Positions 56,099 to 64,000 of a DNA stretch of 64,000 nt are shown here, piece by piece. Every line of letters begins with the position of its first letter. The stretch's first letter is position 1. This DNA is from Chloroflexota bacterium. Lineage in GTDB: Bacteria > Chloroflexota > Anaerolineae > Anaerolineales > Villigracilaceae. A program made the translations under genes and the position numbers. The stretch lies in contig JAEWVF010000084.1 of NCBI GenBank assembly GCA_023459215.1, positions 40,482-104,481 of the forward strand, read 5' to 3'. Under the pieces are notes generated by a model. That model saw only the letters and a program-made list of their open reading frames with translations. It was not told the DNA's origin and did no database searches.

Positions 56099-56827
56099 TC
56101 AAGCATCTTTATGCGAAATCGCTCTGGCTATAGTAAAAGCATATACCGATTTTGCGCCAGAGTCAATCAATGCGCGAGCAGCTTCGGCCAGGGTTGTGCC
56201 GGTTGTACAGACATCGTCCATCAACAAGATTTGCTTGCCAGCTACTCGCTGAGGGTCAGCCAGAAAAGCATCCTTCAGGTTGTGCTTACGTTCTTCCACA
56301 TTCAAACCAACCTGGGAGCGCGTATGGCGAGCCCGGCGCAATCCAGCAGGCAGGTATTCCAAAGAATTTAACTGCGCAAGAGGGCGGGCTACCAGAGCCA
56401 CCTGGTTATATCCACGCTCACGCTGACGCTGTTGGCTTAAGGGAATGGGGATAATGGCCTGCACAGGCCAGTTCAGTTCATCCAGACCGGGGGAGATCGA
56501 TTCCGCCAACGCCTGTCCCAAACCAATATTTTGACGGTATTTCAGGGAATGTAAAGCGCCGCGAATGGGCTGTTTAAAAACAGCCCACGACCGCGCCTGT
56601 ATAAACGACGGTCGTGTCTGTTTGCAACGAGTACATATATCCTGCTGGCAATTTTCGCCACATACCTGGCAAACTCTGCCATTCATGCGGATAACAGATT
56701 GTTTACAGTCTTCACACCAGGGGCTTCCCACAGTTTGACAGCCAGGACAAGTTGGCGGGAAGACCAAGTCAACCACATCCCATAAAAAACTTTCAAGCCG
56801 ATAAAGGAAGGGCTTTTTGAGCGTCAA
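56099..56827 (-). CDS. comF: ComF family phosphoribosyltransferase-like protein
   Basis: 242 residues. An N-terminal zinc-ribbon-like region has CPGCQTVGSPWCEDC, CQVCGENC and CTRC pairs. The PRTase part has AIIPIPLSQQRQRERGYNQVALVARPLA and QILLMDDVCTTGTTLAEAARALI, the PRPP-binding loop. ComF proteins act in DNA uptake in naturally competent species. It follows the Tad genes by 45 nt on the same strand and may share their transcript. Confidence 0.9.
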   Translation of the reverse strand: MTLKKPFLYRLESFLWDVVDLVFPPTCPGCQTVGSPWCEDCKQSVIRMNGRVCQVCGENCQQDICTRCKQTRPSFIQARSWAVFKQPIRGALHSLKYRQNIGLGQALAESISPGLDELNWPVQAIIPIPLSQQRQRERGYNQVALVARPLAQLNSLEYLPAGLRRARHTRSQVGLNVEERKHNLKDAFLADPQRVAGKQILLMDDVCTTGTTLAEAARALIDSGAKSVYAFTIARAISHKDA

Positions 56828-56872
56828 AATACCGTTTCCTCTTTGATGTTGCCAAGCTCAAAAATATTTTGC

Positions 56873-57823
56873 TTACTGGAAAATTTCCACTTGCATGATG
56901 CGCAAAGCTGCAGGGGTCATCAGAACAATAAAAATGGAGGGAAAAATAAAACCGACCATTGGCAATAACATCTTCACAGGTGCCTGGTGTGCCTGTTCTT
57001 CAGCCAATTGCCGACGGCGCATACGCATCTGGTCAGCCTGAATGCGCAGGATTTTTGACATACTGACGCCCAGTTGCTCACTCTGAACCACGGCCGCAAC
57101 AAAACTGGTCAGATCTGCCAAGTCAATACGGTCAGCCATGTCCCGCAATGCTTCACGGCGAACCTTGCCTAATTGGATTTCGCGGATAGCGCGCGCAAAA
57201 GCCAGGGAAAGTTCATTGTCCCACTTTTGGGCAACATTGGACATGGCAGCATCAAAGCCCAAGCCGGCCTCTACGCAAATCGTGAGCAAGTCCAACGCAT
57301 CAGGCATAGCCTTCTGAACCTCTTTTTGGCGCTTTTTGATCTGTTCATCAAGCCAAAGCTGAGGAAAGAAAAATCCCAAGGCCAAAGCGATAATGGAATA
57401 GAGTACAGCCGTTGCAAATGGTTGCTTGACCGCAGAAAATGTAAAGATGAAAAATGCAACAAGGCCAAATACACCAGCGCCCACAAATCGGAGCGAAAGA
57501 AACATGGGCGCATCGATCCAGCCCGCTCTACCAGACCTCTCCAGCTTTAGTGTGATTTCTTGTAAAGCATTCTGAGGGGTAAAACGAGTCGCCATCTCGC
57601 CAAACCGTCTAAGTACAGGATAAACAACCCGCTCTTGAAACGATTGTGACATTTCAATTTGCTCGAGAGAAACGGTTTCCCCTCGCTGAGTGAACTCATT
57701 TAAACGAGCCTCAAGCGGGTCTTCCCCTTCCTTAGGAACACGTGATCCTACATAAATCAAAACAGCAGCAACGAGTACAGCTACAACTATTAAACTCAGG
57801 AGAATTGTTGATAGATTTTCCAT
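56873..57823 (-). CDS. tadC: Tad pilus inner-membrane protein TadC
   Basis: 316 residues. A membrane helix near the start, two in the middle (FVGAGVFGLVAFFIFTF, ALALGFFFPQLWL) and one at the end flank a T2SSF domain: MPDALDLLTICVEAGLGFDAAMSNVAQKW, REALRDMADRIDLADLTSFVAAVVQSEQLGVSM. It forms the platform for Tad/Flp pilus assembly with TadB. The 2-nt gap after tadB implies coupling. Confidence 0.9.
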   Translation of the reverse strand: MENLSTILLSLIVVAVLVAAVLIYVGSRVPKEGEDPLEARLNEFTQRGETVSLEQIEMSQSFQERVVYPVLRRFGEMATRFTPQNALQEITLKLERSGRAGWIDAPMFLSLRFVGAGVFGLVAFFIFTFSAVKQPFATAVLYSIIALALGFFFPQLWLDEQIKKRQKEVQKAMPDALDLLTICVEAGLGFDAAMSNVAQKWDNELSLAFARAIREIQLGKVRREALRDMADRIDLADLTSFVAAVVQSEQLGVSMSKILRIQADQMRMRRRQLAEEQAHQAPVKMLLPMVGFIFPSIFIVLMTPAALRIMQVEIFQ

Positions 57824-57825
57824 AA

Positions 57826-58797
57826 CTAAACCTCGATATCAGCGATTTTCATCATGATAAAGTAACCCACAGCGATCATAATCAAGCCAGTGCCAATCGC
57901 TATACCTCCACACAATGGGTTGTTAAAGAATTCCATCATATATTCTTGATTAATAATCCAAATCATTAAAAATACCGCGAAAGGAACCCCAGACAAAATA
58001 CGCCCTGACATAGTAACCTGGGCGGTCATAACCCGAATTTCGCCTTTAATGCGAACTCGTTCGCGGATAGTATAGGCGATCGTATCCAAAATTTCTGCCA
58101 ACGGACCACCAACTTCGCGCTGAACATTAATCGCAGTCACAACAAAATCAAGGTCTTCACTAGGAATACGCCTTAGGAGGTTCTCTAATGCTTTGTCCAT
58201 GGGGATGCCTAATTGCATCTCCTGTACCACGCGGCGAAACTCTTCGCTGATTGGAGCGGGAAGCTCTTTGCTCACAGCCTCCATGGCTTGCATAGTAGAA
58301 TAGCCGGCGCGCAAACCATTAACCATTAAGTTAAGCATATCTCCAAGTTGATTATTAAATTTTGTGAGGCGACGACCCTGCTGAGATCGAACATATACGA
58401 TTGGTAAGGCAATTCCCATCACCAAACCAATAACACCGGAAACCAATTTGGCTGTTGGATCGGTTCCGCCCAAGAACCAAGCACCTCCACCCAACGTAAT
58501 TGCTACAATCACAACAAATGCGATAAATTCGCCGGGCTTGAACTTCAAATCTGCTCGAGCAAGGCTACGAGAAAGGTTATCACCCCAAGTAGATTTTTCA
58601 ACGCGCCTATTAACCCATTCGGTTAATAAAGTGGATGATTTATCACCTTTTTTAGATTGCTGAGGTTGATCCTGATCAAGATATTTGCCCAGGCGTTCTT
58701 CCATCATGTTTCGCTCACTAGACGAGGAAACATAAACGCCTATAGCTACCAATATCAAAATGATGATGATCCCAATCAGGATGATTCCTAAATTCAT
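57826..58797 (-). CDS. tadB: Tad pilus inner-membrane protein TadB
   Basis: 323 residues. Membrane helices at the start (IILIGIIIILILVAIGVYV), middle and end surround a T2SSF domain: QLGDMLNLMVNGLRAGYSTMQAMEAVSKELP and DFVVTAINVQREVGGPLAEILDTIAYTIRERVRI. Partner of TadC in the assembly platform. Like the rest of this operon it is AT-richer than the left part of the window. Confidence 0.9.
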   Translation of the reverse strand: MNLGIILIGIIIILILVAIGVYVSSSSERNMMEERLGKYLDQDQPQQSKKGDKSSTLLTEWVNRRVEKSTWGDNLSRSLARADLKFKPGEFIAFVVIVAITLGGGAWFLGGTDPTAKLVSGVIGLVMGIALPIVYVRSQQGRRLTKFNNQLGDMLNLMVNGLRAGYSTMQAMEAVSKELPAPISEEFRRVVQEMQLGIPMDKALENLLRRIPSEDLDFVVTAINVQREVGGPLAEILDTIAYTIRERVRIKGEIRVMTAQVTMSGRILSGVPFAVFLMIWIINQEYMMEFFNNPLCGGIAIGTGLIMIAVGYFIMMKIADIEV

Positions 58798-58839
58798 ATC
58801 ATCTTTCCTTAAAATTAACAGGAGTTTCGCTTCACATTA

Positions 58840-60255
58840 TTAATAGCGCTTGCCGCCAACCCCAAATACACTTGGAGGTAGGTGGATACCAGAGGCTTCA
58901 ATCTTATCCATAAACTTGGGCCGCAGCCCCGTTGGACGCAAACGACCAACCACACGTCCATTCTCATAACCCGATTGCTCAAATACAAAAATGTCTGTTA
59001 GCGTAATGACATCACCTTCCATACCGTTAATTTCAGTAATATTGGTAATTTTACGTGTACCATCGCGCATGCGTTCCTGCTGAACAATCAAGTCAACAGC
59101 AGCGGCAATCTGTTCCCGGATGGCGCGAACCGGCAAATCCATACCTGCCATTAGCGTCATGGTTTCCATACGGGCTAACGTATCGCGAGGAGTATTGGCA
59201 TGGGCGGTGGTCATGGAACCATCGTGACCGGTATTCATCGCCTGTAGCATGTCAAGAGCTTCGGCGCCACGGCACTCCCCTACAATGATCCGCTCAGGTC
59301 GCATACGAAGAGAGTTAATCACTAAATCCCGAATAGTAATTTCGCCGCGTCCTTCAATATTTGCCGGACGGGATTCCAGTGTAACCACATGCTCCTGGCG
59401 CAGTTGCAATTCAGCCGCATTTTCAATTGTCAGAATACGCTCATCGTTAGGAATAAAACCAGACAAAATATTAAGTAACGTGGTTTTACCAGAACCGGTG
59501 CCACCAGAAACCACAATATTCAAGCGCCCAATAACACAAGCTTTCAAGAATTCAACTGCTTCAGGCGTTACTGTACCAAACTGGATTAATTGTTCAACTG
59601 TAATTGGGTTTTTCGAAAATTTACGAATTGTCAAGCTAGGCCCAACCAACGAAATCGGGGGAATTACAGCATTAACACGAGAGCCGTCCGGAAGACGAGC
59701 GTCGACATAGGGGCTGGATTCGTCAATACGGCGGCCTAAAGGGGCAACAATACGATCAATAACACGCATCACATGATCGTTGCTCTCGAATGTAATCGGG
59801 ACACGCACAATCTTGCCTTTTCGTTCAACATAAATATTTTTGGGGCCGTTCACCATAATTTCTGAAATGGTGTCATCTTCCAAGAGCGGTTGTAATGGCC
59901 CAAAACCCAATATTTCAGCCGAAATTTGCTCAAATAAACGCTGGCGCTCAGGTCTCGACAGAATAATATTCTCTTCATTCAATATCTGTTCGAACAGTTC
60001 CATAATCGTTCGGCGAACCTCGTCAGTTCGACTAATGTCCGTAGATGGGTCCAGTTCAGCTAGAAGTTTGTTCTGTACACGTGTTTTCAAATCAAAATAT
60101 GTACCAGCTTGCGGCGTGGTTGATGGAGCGTTAATCCGCCTGGATTGAACCGAAGATAAACCGCCGCCCGATTCGCCACCTGGCGCGGATGGGGATTTCT
60201 GTTGCTGGTCGGGCGAACGCCCCTGTCCCTGTTCGATACGTTTAAGCAAAGACAT
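58840..60255 (-). CDS. cpaF: Tad pilus assembly ATPase TadA/CpaF
   Basis: 471 residues. A Gln/Gly-rich start, then the secretion ATPase: ISEIMVNGPKNIYVERKGKI, PYVDARLPDGSRVNAVIPP, IVVSGGTGSGKTTLLNILSGFI (Walker A, about 255-275), ILTIENAAELQLRQEHVVTLESRP (Asp box), MRPERIIVGECRGAEALDMLQAMNTGHDGSMTTAHAN (Walker B and His box). It powers pilin assembly and retraction as a hexamer. Confidence 0.96.
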   Translation of the reverse strand: MSLLKRIEQGQGRSPDQQQKSPSAPGGESGGGLSSVQSRRINAPSTTPQAGTYFDLKTRVQNKLLAELDPSTDISRTDEVRRTIMELFEQILNEENIILSRPERQRLFEQISAEILGFGPLQPLLEDDTISEIMVNGPKNIYVERKGKIVRVPITFESNDHVMRVIDRIVAPLGRRIDESSPYVDARLPDGSRVNAVIPPISLVGPSLTIRKFSKNPITVEQLIQFGTVTPEAVEFLKACVIGRLNIVVSGGTGSGKTTLLNILSGFIPNDERILTIENAAELQLRQEHVVTLESRPANIEGRGEITIRDLVINSLRMRPERIIVGECRGAEALDMLQAMNTGHDGSMTTAHANTPRDTLARMETMTLMAGMDLPVRAIREQIAAAVDLIVQQERMRDGTRKITNITEINGMEGDVITLTDIFVFEQSGYENGRVVGRLRPTGLRPKFMDKIEASGIHLPPSVFGVGGKRY

Positions 60256-60284
60256 TTTTCAACCTCCAAGCCTCACAATAAAAC

Positions 60285-61496
60285 TTACCGATTATTTTTC
60301 TCAATCTGCTTGCGTACTGCCTCCGCGAGGGCAAACACGGCTCTGGCGCTCGGCTGGGCCTTGTTATCGATCATAAACGGAACACCACGGTTCACAGATG
60401 GTATAACAACGCGTTCATCCAAAGGAATAACCCCGACAACGGGTTGCTTTAAATTTTCGCCAACTTTTTCTGGCGTGATTGAGATACGTTTATCATACTT
60501 ATTCATTACAAAACAAACCCGTTCGCGTAGCGAGCCAATCGTATCCAACAAATCCAAGAACAAGCGGCAATTCTTGATGGAGGGAATATCCTGCGTAACA
60601 GCCAAAACAACGATGTCGCAATCATCCAGTGCAGCCAGGGTAATATCGTCAAGAGCGCTGGCAGTATCAATCACAATATAAGCATAATTTCGGCGCAAAT
60701 ATTTTAGCATCTTCGTAAACTGATCAGCGCTAACTTGCTCAGCCTGCTCAGGCCGGGCAGGAGCAGCTAAAACACGCAACCCTGATGCGGCATGTTTGAT
60801 CACAACACTTTCAACTACTTCTGGCTCGAGTTCATCAGCTCGTGATGTCAAATCTAAAATCGTATTCTTTCCCTGCTCATTGAGAAAAACTGCAACATCC
60901 CCATACTGCAACTTTGCATCAACCAAAATCGCCCGTGTTTCATCATTGTGCAAGGTGACAGCGAGGTTTACGGCCATCGTGGTAACGCCCGTACCACCTT
61001 TCGGGCTATAAACCATGATCACTTTTCCATTCGAGATACCAGGAAAGTTTAACTGTGGGCCAGAAACAGAAGCAACCGGAGAAACCGCTTCCATCTGAAC
61101 ATTCTTGGCTCGGGTTGCATGCGCCATCTGTCCAGCCCGACGAATAGCAGAGATTAACTCATCGGCCATGGGAGGCTTGGTTAAAAAATCCCGCGCGCCG
61201 GCCAACATAGCACGACGCATGTAATTTGGATCTCCCTGAACAGAAAGGATCACAATTTGGGCAACTTGATCCCGCTGTCGGATGGTTTCAGTCGCCGTAA
61301 TGCCGTCCATATCCGGCATATTAATATCCATCAAAACCACATCGGGCTTGATATCAAATGTTAGCTGAACGGCTTCCTTGCCTGTGCGAGCCGTACCAAC
61401 AACTTCTATGTCCGTTTCAAACTGGAGAAGTTTGCGAACATTTTCGCGGGTTTCAGCAACATCATCAACAATGAGAACACGAACTTTTTCTGCCAT
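60285..61496 (-). CDS. cpaE: CpaE/TadZ: receiver domain plus ParA-like ATPase
   Basis: 403 residues. Residues 1-120 are an intact response-regulator receiver: VLIVDD, DVVLMDINMPDMDG (phospho-acceptor Asp), ILSVQGDP and FLTKPP (Lys). A MinD/ParA-like ATPase follows: VIMVYSPKGGTGVTTMAVNLAVTL, where the Walker A reads KGGTGVTT, lacking the second Lys of canonical KGGxGKTT, as is usual for TadZ. IVIDTASALDDITLAALDDCDIVVLAVTQDIPSIKN follows. TadZ places the pilus machine at the pole. GGAG lies upstream of the ATG at 61496. Confidence 0.93.
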   Translation of the reverse strand: MAEKVRVLIVDDVAETRENVRKLLQFETDIEVVGTARTGKEAVQLTFDIKPDVVLMDINMPDMDGITATETIRQRDQVAQIVILSVQGDPNYMRRAMLAGARDFLTKPPMADELISAIRRAGQMAHATRAKNVQMEAVSPVASVSGPQLNFPGISNGKVIMVYSPKGGTGVTTMAVNLAVTLHNDETRAILVDAKLQYGDVAVFLNEQGKNTILDLTSRADELEPEVVESVVIKHAASGLRVLAAPARPEQAEQVSADQFTKMLKYLRRNYAYIVIDTASALDDITLAALDDCDIVVLAVTQDIPSIKNCRLFLDLLDTIGSLRERVCFVMNKYDKRISITPEKVGENLKQPVVGVIPLDERVVIPSVNRGVPFMIDNKAQPSARAVFALAEAVRKQIEKNNR

Positions 61497-61576
61497 TTGT
61501 GGCAACTCCACAAGATATTTTCTTTTTCGCGGAACTAAAACTTAATAACATTCTTTTATTTAGCCAAACAATTCAT

Positions 61577-62620
61577 TTATGGTGTGGGCTCTACAGGCAA
61601 AGCATCAATACGAGGGTTAAGACCATAAGGCAATTTGGCAGGAAGTGCAATATTATATTGGCTAATTAAGTATTGCAACGTCACAGACTCTGTATCTATC
61701 AAATTCGGATCATCCGGTGATCGAAGAGCGAGTGTAATGCTCACATCACTAAACATTAGATAAGTCAACGAGATTGCTTCCTGAGGAGAAACGATCAGGG
61801 TAACCATATCTGGTGCAGGGGGCGGCGCTTGTTCTTCACCCTCAGCAGCTGGCGCCTGGGTAGCAGTTTGATCGCCAGCAAGGTTAAAAGCCCCTACATG
61901 TAAAACCTGAATGTTTTGCAATATCATCTGTGAAACGATACGTGGTCGTTGAGATTCCGATGGTACGAGGTAGACAGCTTGATTAAGAGTCGGTTCGAGC
62001 TCCGCCCGCCCTTGCGCAGAAGAAGCCCCACCCGAACCTATCGCAATACCCAAAGAAGGCAATTGGTCGGCTGCAAATCCCGTCCCTAGCACGGTAGCGG
62101 TATAGTTTGGCAATATGCTTTGAAATGAAGTGTCAAGATCAACAAAAGATGTTGTGGCAATTACATTGACACGATCGCCATCACGAATAGCATAGCCAAC
62201 AGCGCCAAGGCGTGAGATTGGCAAACTAATGGCGGTCATACCTGCCGGAATGGTCTTTGCCACATCAGATCCTTCTTGCAAGACACCTGGGCGCTCTGAA
62301 ATTACCTCACGCGTTAATGGTTGCCCTTGAACAAGAGGGTATCGGGCATAATACACATCAGCAACCTCGCCCTTCGTGCGGAACATGGAGGCGGTAATCT
62401 TCTCTTCCGGATACGGTATTTCTTCCAAAGCCGCCCCCACAATCAAATCATCGCGTGCTATAGGTTGAGCCATCACGACAATAGTGGAAAGTGATGGAGG
62501 TGGTGTTGTCTCAGCCACACCTCCCAAATTGATGCCACCCTGAAGAGCAAAATAAGCCGCAACACTTAAAACGAGAATTAAGAAAACAATCACCAACAGG
62601 AGTATGCCGCCACGCTTCAT
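61577..62620 (-). CDS. cpaB: CpaB/RcpC pilus assembly protein (SAF domain)
   Basis: 347 residues. One N-terminal membrane helix (GILLLVIVFLILVLSVAAYFAL), then a SAF-like domain: VVMAQPIARDDLIVGAALEEIPYP, YPLVQGQPLTREVISERPGVLQ, and the RcpC part IPAGMTAISLPISRLGAVGYAIRDGDRVNVIATTSF. It is extracytoplasmic and helps Flp pilus assembly. It starts the operon; AAGGAG and a TATAAT lie upstream. Confidence 0.9.
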   Translation of the reverse strand: MKRGGILLLVIVFLILVLSVAAYFALQGGINLGGVAETTPPPSLSTIVVMAQPIARDDLIVGAALEEIPYPEEKITASMFRTKGEVADVYYARYPLVQGQPLTREVISERPGVLQEGSDVAKTIPAGMTAISLPISRLGAVGYAIRDGDRVNVIATTSFVDLDTSFQSILPNYTATVLGTGFAADQLPSLGIAIGSGGASSAQGRAELEPTLNQAVYLVPSESQRPRIVSQMILQNIQVLHVGAFNLAGDQTATQAPAAEGEEQAPPPAPDMVTLIVSPQEAISLTYLMFSDVSITLALRSPDDPNLIDTESVTLQYLISQYNIALPAKLPYGLNPRIDALPVEPTP

Positions 62621-62656
62621 AGAATTTCTCCTTAAGTCAAATGGTCACTTTTTATG

Positions 62657-62662
62657 ATTATA
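62657..62662 (-). promoter_or_regulatory. -10 element TATAAT of the Tad operon
   Basis: TGTATAAT on the - strand gives a leader of about 30 nt with AAGGAG before cpaB. No firm -35 was identified. Confidence 0.5.
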
Positions 62663-62819
62663 CAGTAAAAATGCTAGAGTAGAAGCCGTCTCTTCAGGCT
62701 ATAAGTACTATCACAATGGAGATGAAATATTAATAAATTATGCAATCCTGATTATTACACCGTAAATTAAGTTTCTTTGAACTTCTCGTTGGCAGATTGA
62801 ACCGCAACATAATGGGAAT
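62663..62819. other. AT-rich intergenic region between the Tad operon and the IS remnant
   Basis: Apart from the upstream part of the Tad promoter, no gene or hairpin was found. The left end of the IS630-type element should lie here but its terminal inverted repeat could not be placed. Confidence 0.4.
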
Positions 62820-63986
62820 TCAGCTTCGAACGTGCTGACTCGATAGAGAATTGCCAGTCAATCTTGATTTTTGTTCGGTACGTTGCGCTACCAAAGCCAG
62901 GACTTCTTGTTCCAGCATTTCAATGGTCGGTATTCGCCGATTGAGACACTGCCTGGAAAGTAGCGAGAATTCAATCTCAATCATGTTGAGCCAACTTGCT
63001 GATTTGGGTGTGTAGTAAAACTCAAATCGTTTTGCCAAGGCCAGGCTTCATCGGCCGGCAGGTTTTCGTAGAAAGCGCTGGCGTCGTGCGTATTCAAATT
63101 ATCCTGAATCATCCTGATCTTGATGGCATACGGATAGAGCGCGGCAATGGCCTGGCAAAAAAGCATGTATTCCTTTTTGGTGCGTTGTGTATGAACTTGC
63201 GCCAAGCGTTGCCCAGTCATTGGTTCAATCATTGCCAACAAAGCACAGGATCCGAGCTTCTCATATGCATAATGCTCTTTGCGAACCCGACCCCTTTGGA
63301 TTGCCAGTGGCGCAACGGTCTCACCAATCAGAAAACAGGGTCGCTCGTCATAGCAATCACAGGGTAATCTGGGTTGTATGGCAATCTGTAAAGAACCAGG
63401 AGCATTTCCATTCGAGCCAGAAAGCAACTATCTAGCTTGCCAATGCACCAGGTTTGTTTCAGATGCGGCTTGATTTCGTTTTTTTCAATATGGTACGCAC
63501 ATGGGTGTGCGAGATTTGTTCGCAAAAATCAAGTTCGACAGCTTTATCGGCCAACAGACGCAAACTCCATTCGGCATGGCCTTCCGGTGGTGTACTGCAA
63601 GCCAATGCAGTGATTTTTGCACGCTGCTCTCCATCAATTTTGACCGGCCTGCCGGAACGTGGTCAATCATAAAGCGCTTGCAACCCATTTTCTTGATACT
63701 GTTCGGCCAATGTGGAGACAGTCGCGATCGTTGATTTGACTGCCTTGGCTATAGCGCTATAGGTTTGGCCGCGATCCAATTCAAGCAATGAGAGTGCGCG
63801 ACGATAGGTTTTTGCCTTGAGTTCACCTTTGCTTATCAAGGTGTCGAGATATTCTCGATCTACTGGGCTGAGTCTGATTGACTGACAAAAGTTATGCACT
63901 TTCGGTGGAAAATGCCGTGAGGACAAAACGCGGCACATCGAAGCGTATAGATGCGATAACTTTGTGAGGGTCTGGTCGAGGATCAA
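62820..63986 (-). pseudogene. IS630-family transposase remnant
   Basis: Pieces read on the - strand in order: an HTH part (LSPVDREYLDTLISKGELKAKTYRRAL and YSAIAKAVKSTIATVSTLAEQYQENGLQALYD), an in-frame TGA at 63668-63666, then RSGRPVKIDGEQRAKITAL, a frame change at an A7 run near 63487, then NEIKPHLKQTWCIGK, another shift, CYDERPCFLIGETVAPLAIQRGRVRKEHYAYEK with IRMIQDNLNTHDASAFYENLP, a last shift, and YYTPKSASWLNMIEIEFSLLSRQCLNRRIP. The DDE residues (D in YDERP, D in QDN, E in NMIEIE) are recognisable. One stop and three frame changes make it inactive. The 5' end may extend beyond the window. Confidence 0.88.
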
Positions 63987-64000
63987 AAGCGAAAAAGTCG

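Noticed and set aside
60960..61030. Loss of the Walker A Lys in the CpaE ATPase domain as a damaging mutation
   Set aside because: KGGTGVTT-type atypical P-loops are normal for the TadZ/CpaE group.

Overview
The window looks like a chromosomal segment of a Chloroflexota bacterium, most likely an Anaerolineae/Anaerolineales-type organism. The assignment is an inference from moderately high GC, secreted proteins with Thr/Pro-rich linkers, VanW/LCP/L,D-transpeptidase envelope genes without any LPS genes, a Tad-type pilus operon, and dense families of short dispersed word-repeats. No rRNA, tRNA or CRISPR array was seen.

Layout. 1-10.5 kb: end of a MurJ flippase gene, a phospholipase-D-like lipoprotein, an AT-rich beta-propeller lipoprotein, then a + strand run (HerA-like ATPase, isoprenylcysteine-methyltransferase-like protein, VanW protein, Trm112-like protein, HEAT-repeat protein, LCP protein) closed by a strong terminator. 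10.5-14.4 kb (- strand): two related membrane-anchored proteins, a parvulin foldase and the rpsF-ssb-rpsR operon. 14.5-20.3 kb (- strand): a surface/envelope group (polysaccharide deacetylase, FemAB-like transferase, GNAT, beta-propeller lipoprotein, polytopic membrane protein).

20.3-29.9 kb (+ strand) is the highlight: a shikimate/aromatic amino-acid operon (aroH, two tandem DAHP synthases, aroA, aroE, an aminotransferase, aroC and an aroK-aroB fusion). It is preceded by a canonical promoter, a 26-codon leader ORF carrying eight consecutive aromatic codons (YYFWFYFY), and a rho-independent terminator. This is the architecture of a translation-coupled transcription attenuator that senses Tyr, Phe and Trp together. 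The same operon is riddled with dispersed repeats, several of which lie in frame inside aroA, aroE and aroK-aroB.

30-38 kb: tyrS, a small PH-like membrane protein, an HD-like protein, a TIGR01777-type epimerase, an HNH nuclease, an SCP2-type thiolase, a putative HExxH-like protein and a BaiN-type flavoprotein. 38.3-46.1 kb (+): a class A PBP-like protein that has lost catalytic residues in both enzymatic domains, a coupled pair of SPFH/band-7 membrane proteins, and pseudouridine catabolism genes (kinase, glycosidase). 46.1-52.9 kb (-): an ATP-grasp ligase, an L,D-transpeptidase, a Tat-exported DUF362 protein, an alpha/alpha-toroid protein, two overlapping PPK2 genes and a DUF429 protein. 52.9-56 kb: TlpA-like thioredoxin, Lgt-like protein, folB, folE and hpf. 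56.1-62.6 kb (-): comF and a Tad pilus core (cpaB, cpaE, cpaF, tadB, tadC). The right end holds a decayed IS630-family transposase.

Two features recur throughout. A TATAAT-like hexamer often lies only 4-10 nt upstream of start codons, suggesting leaderless mRNAs. Short interspersed repeats of several families supply parts of coding sequences, stop codons and intergenic hairpins.
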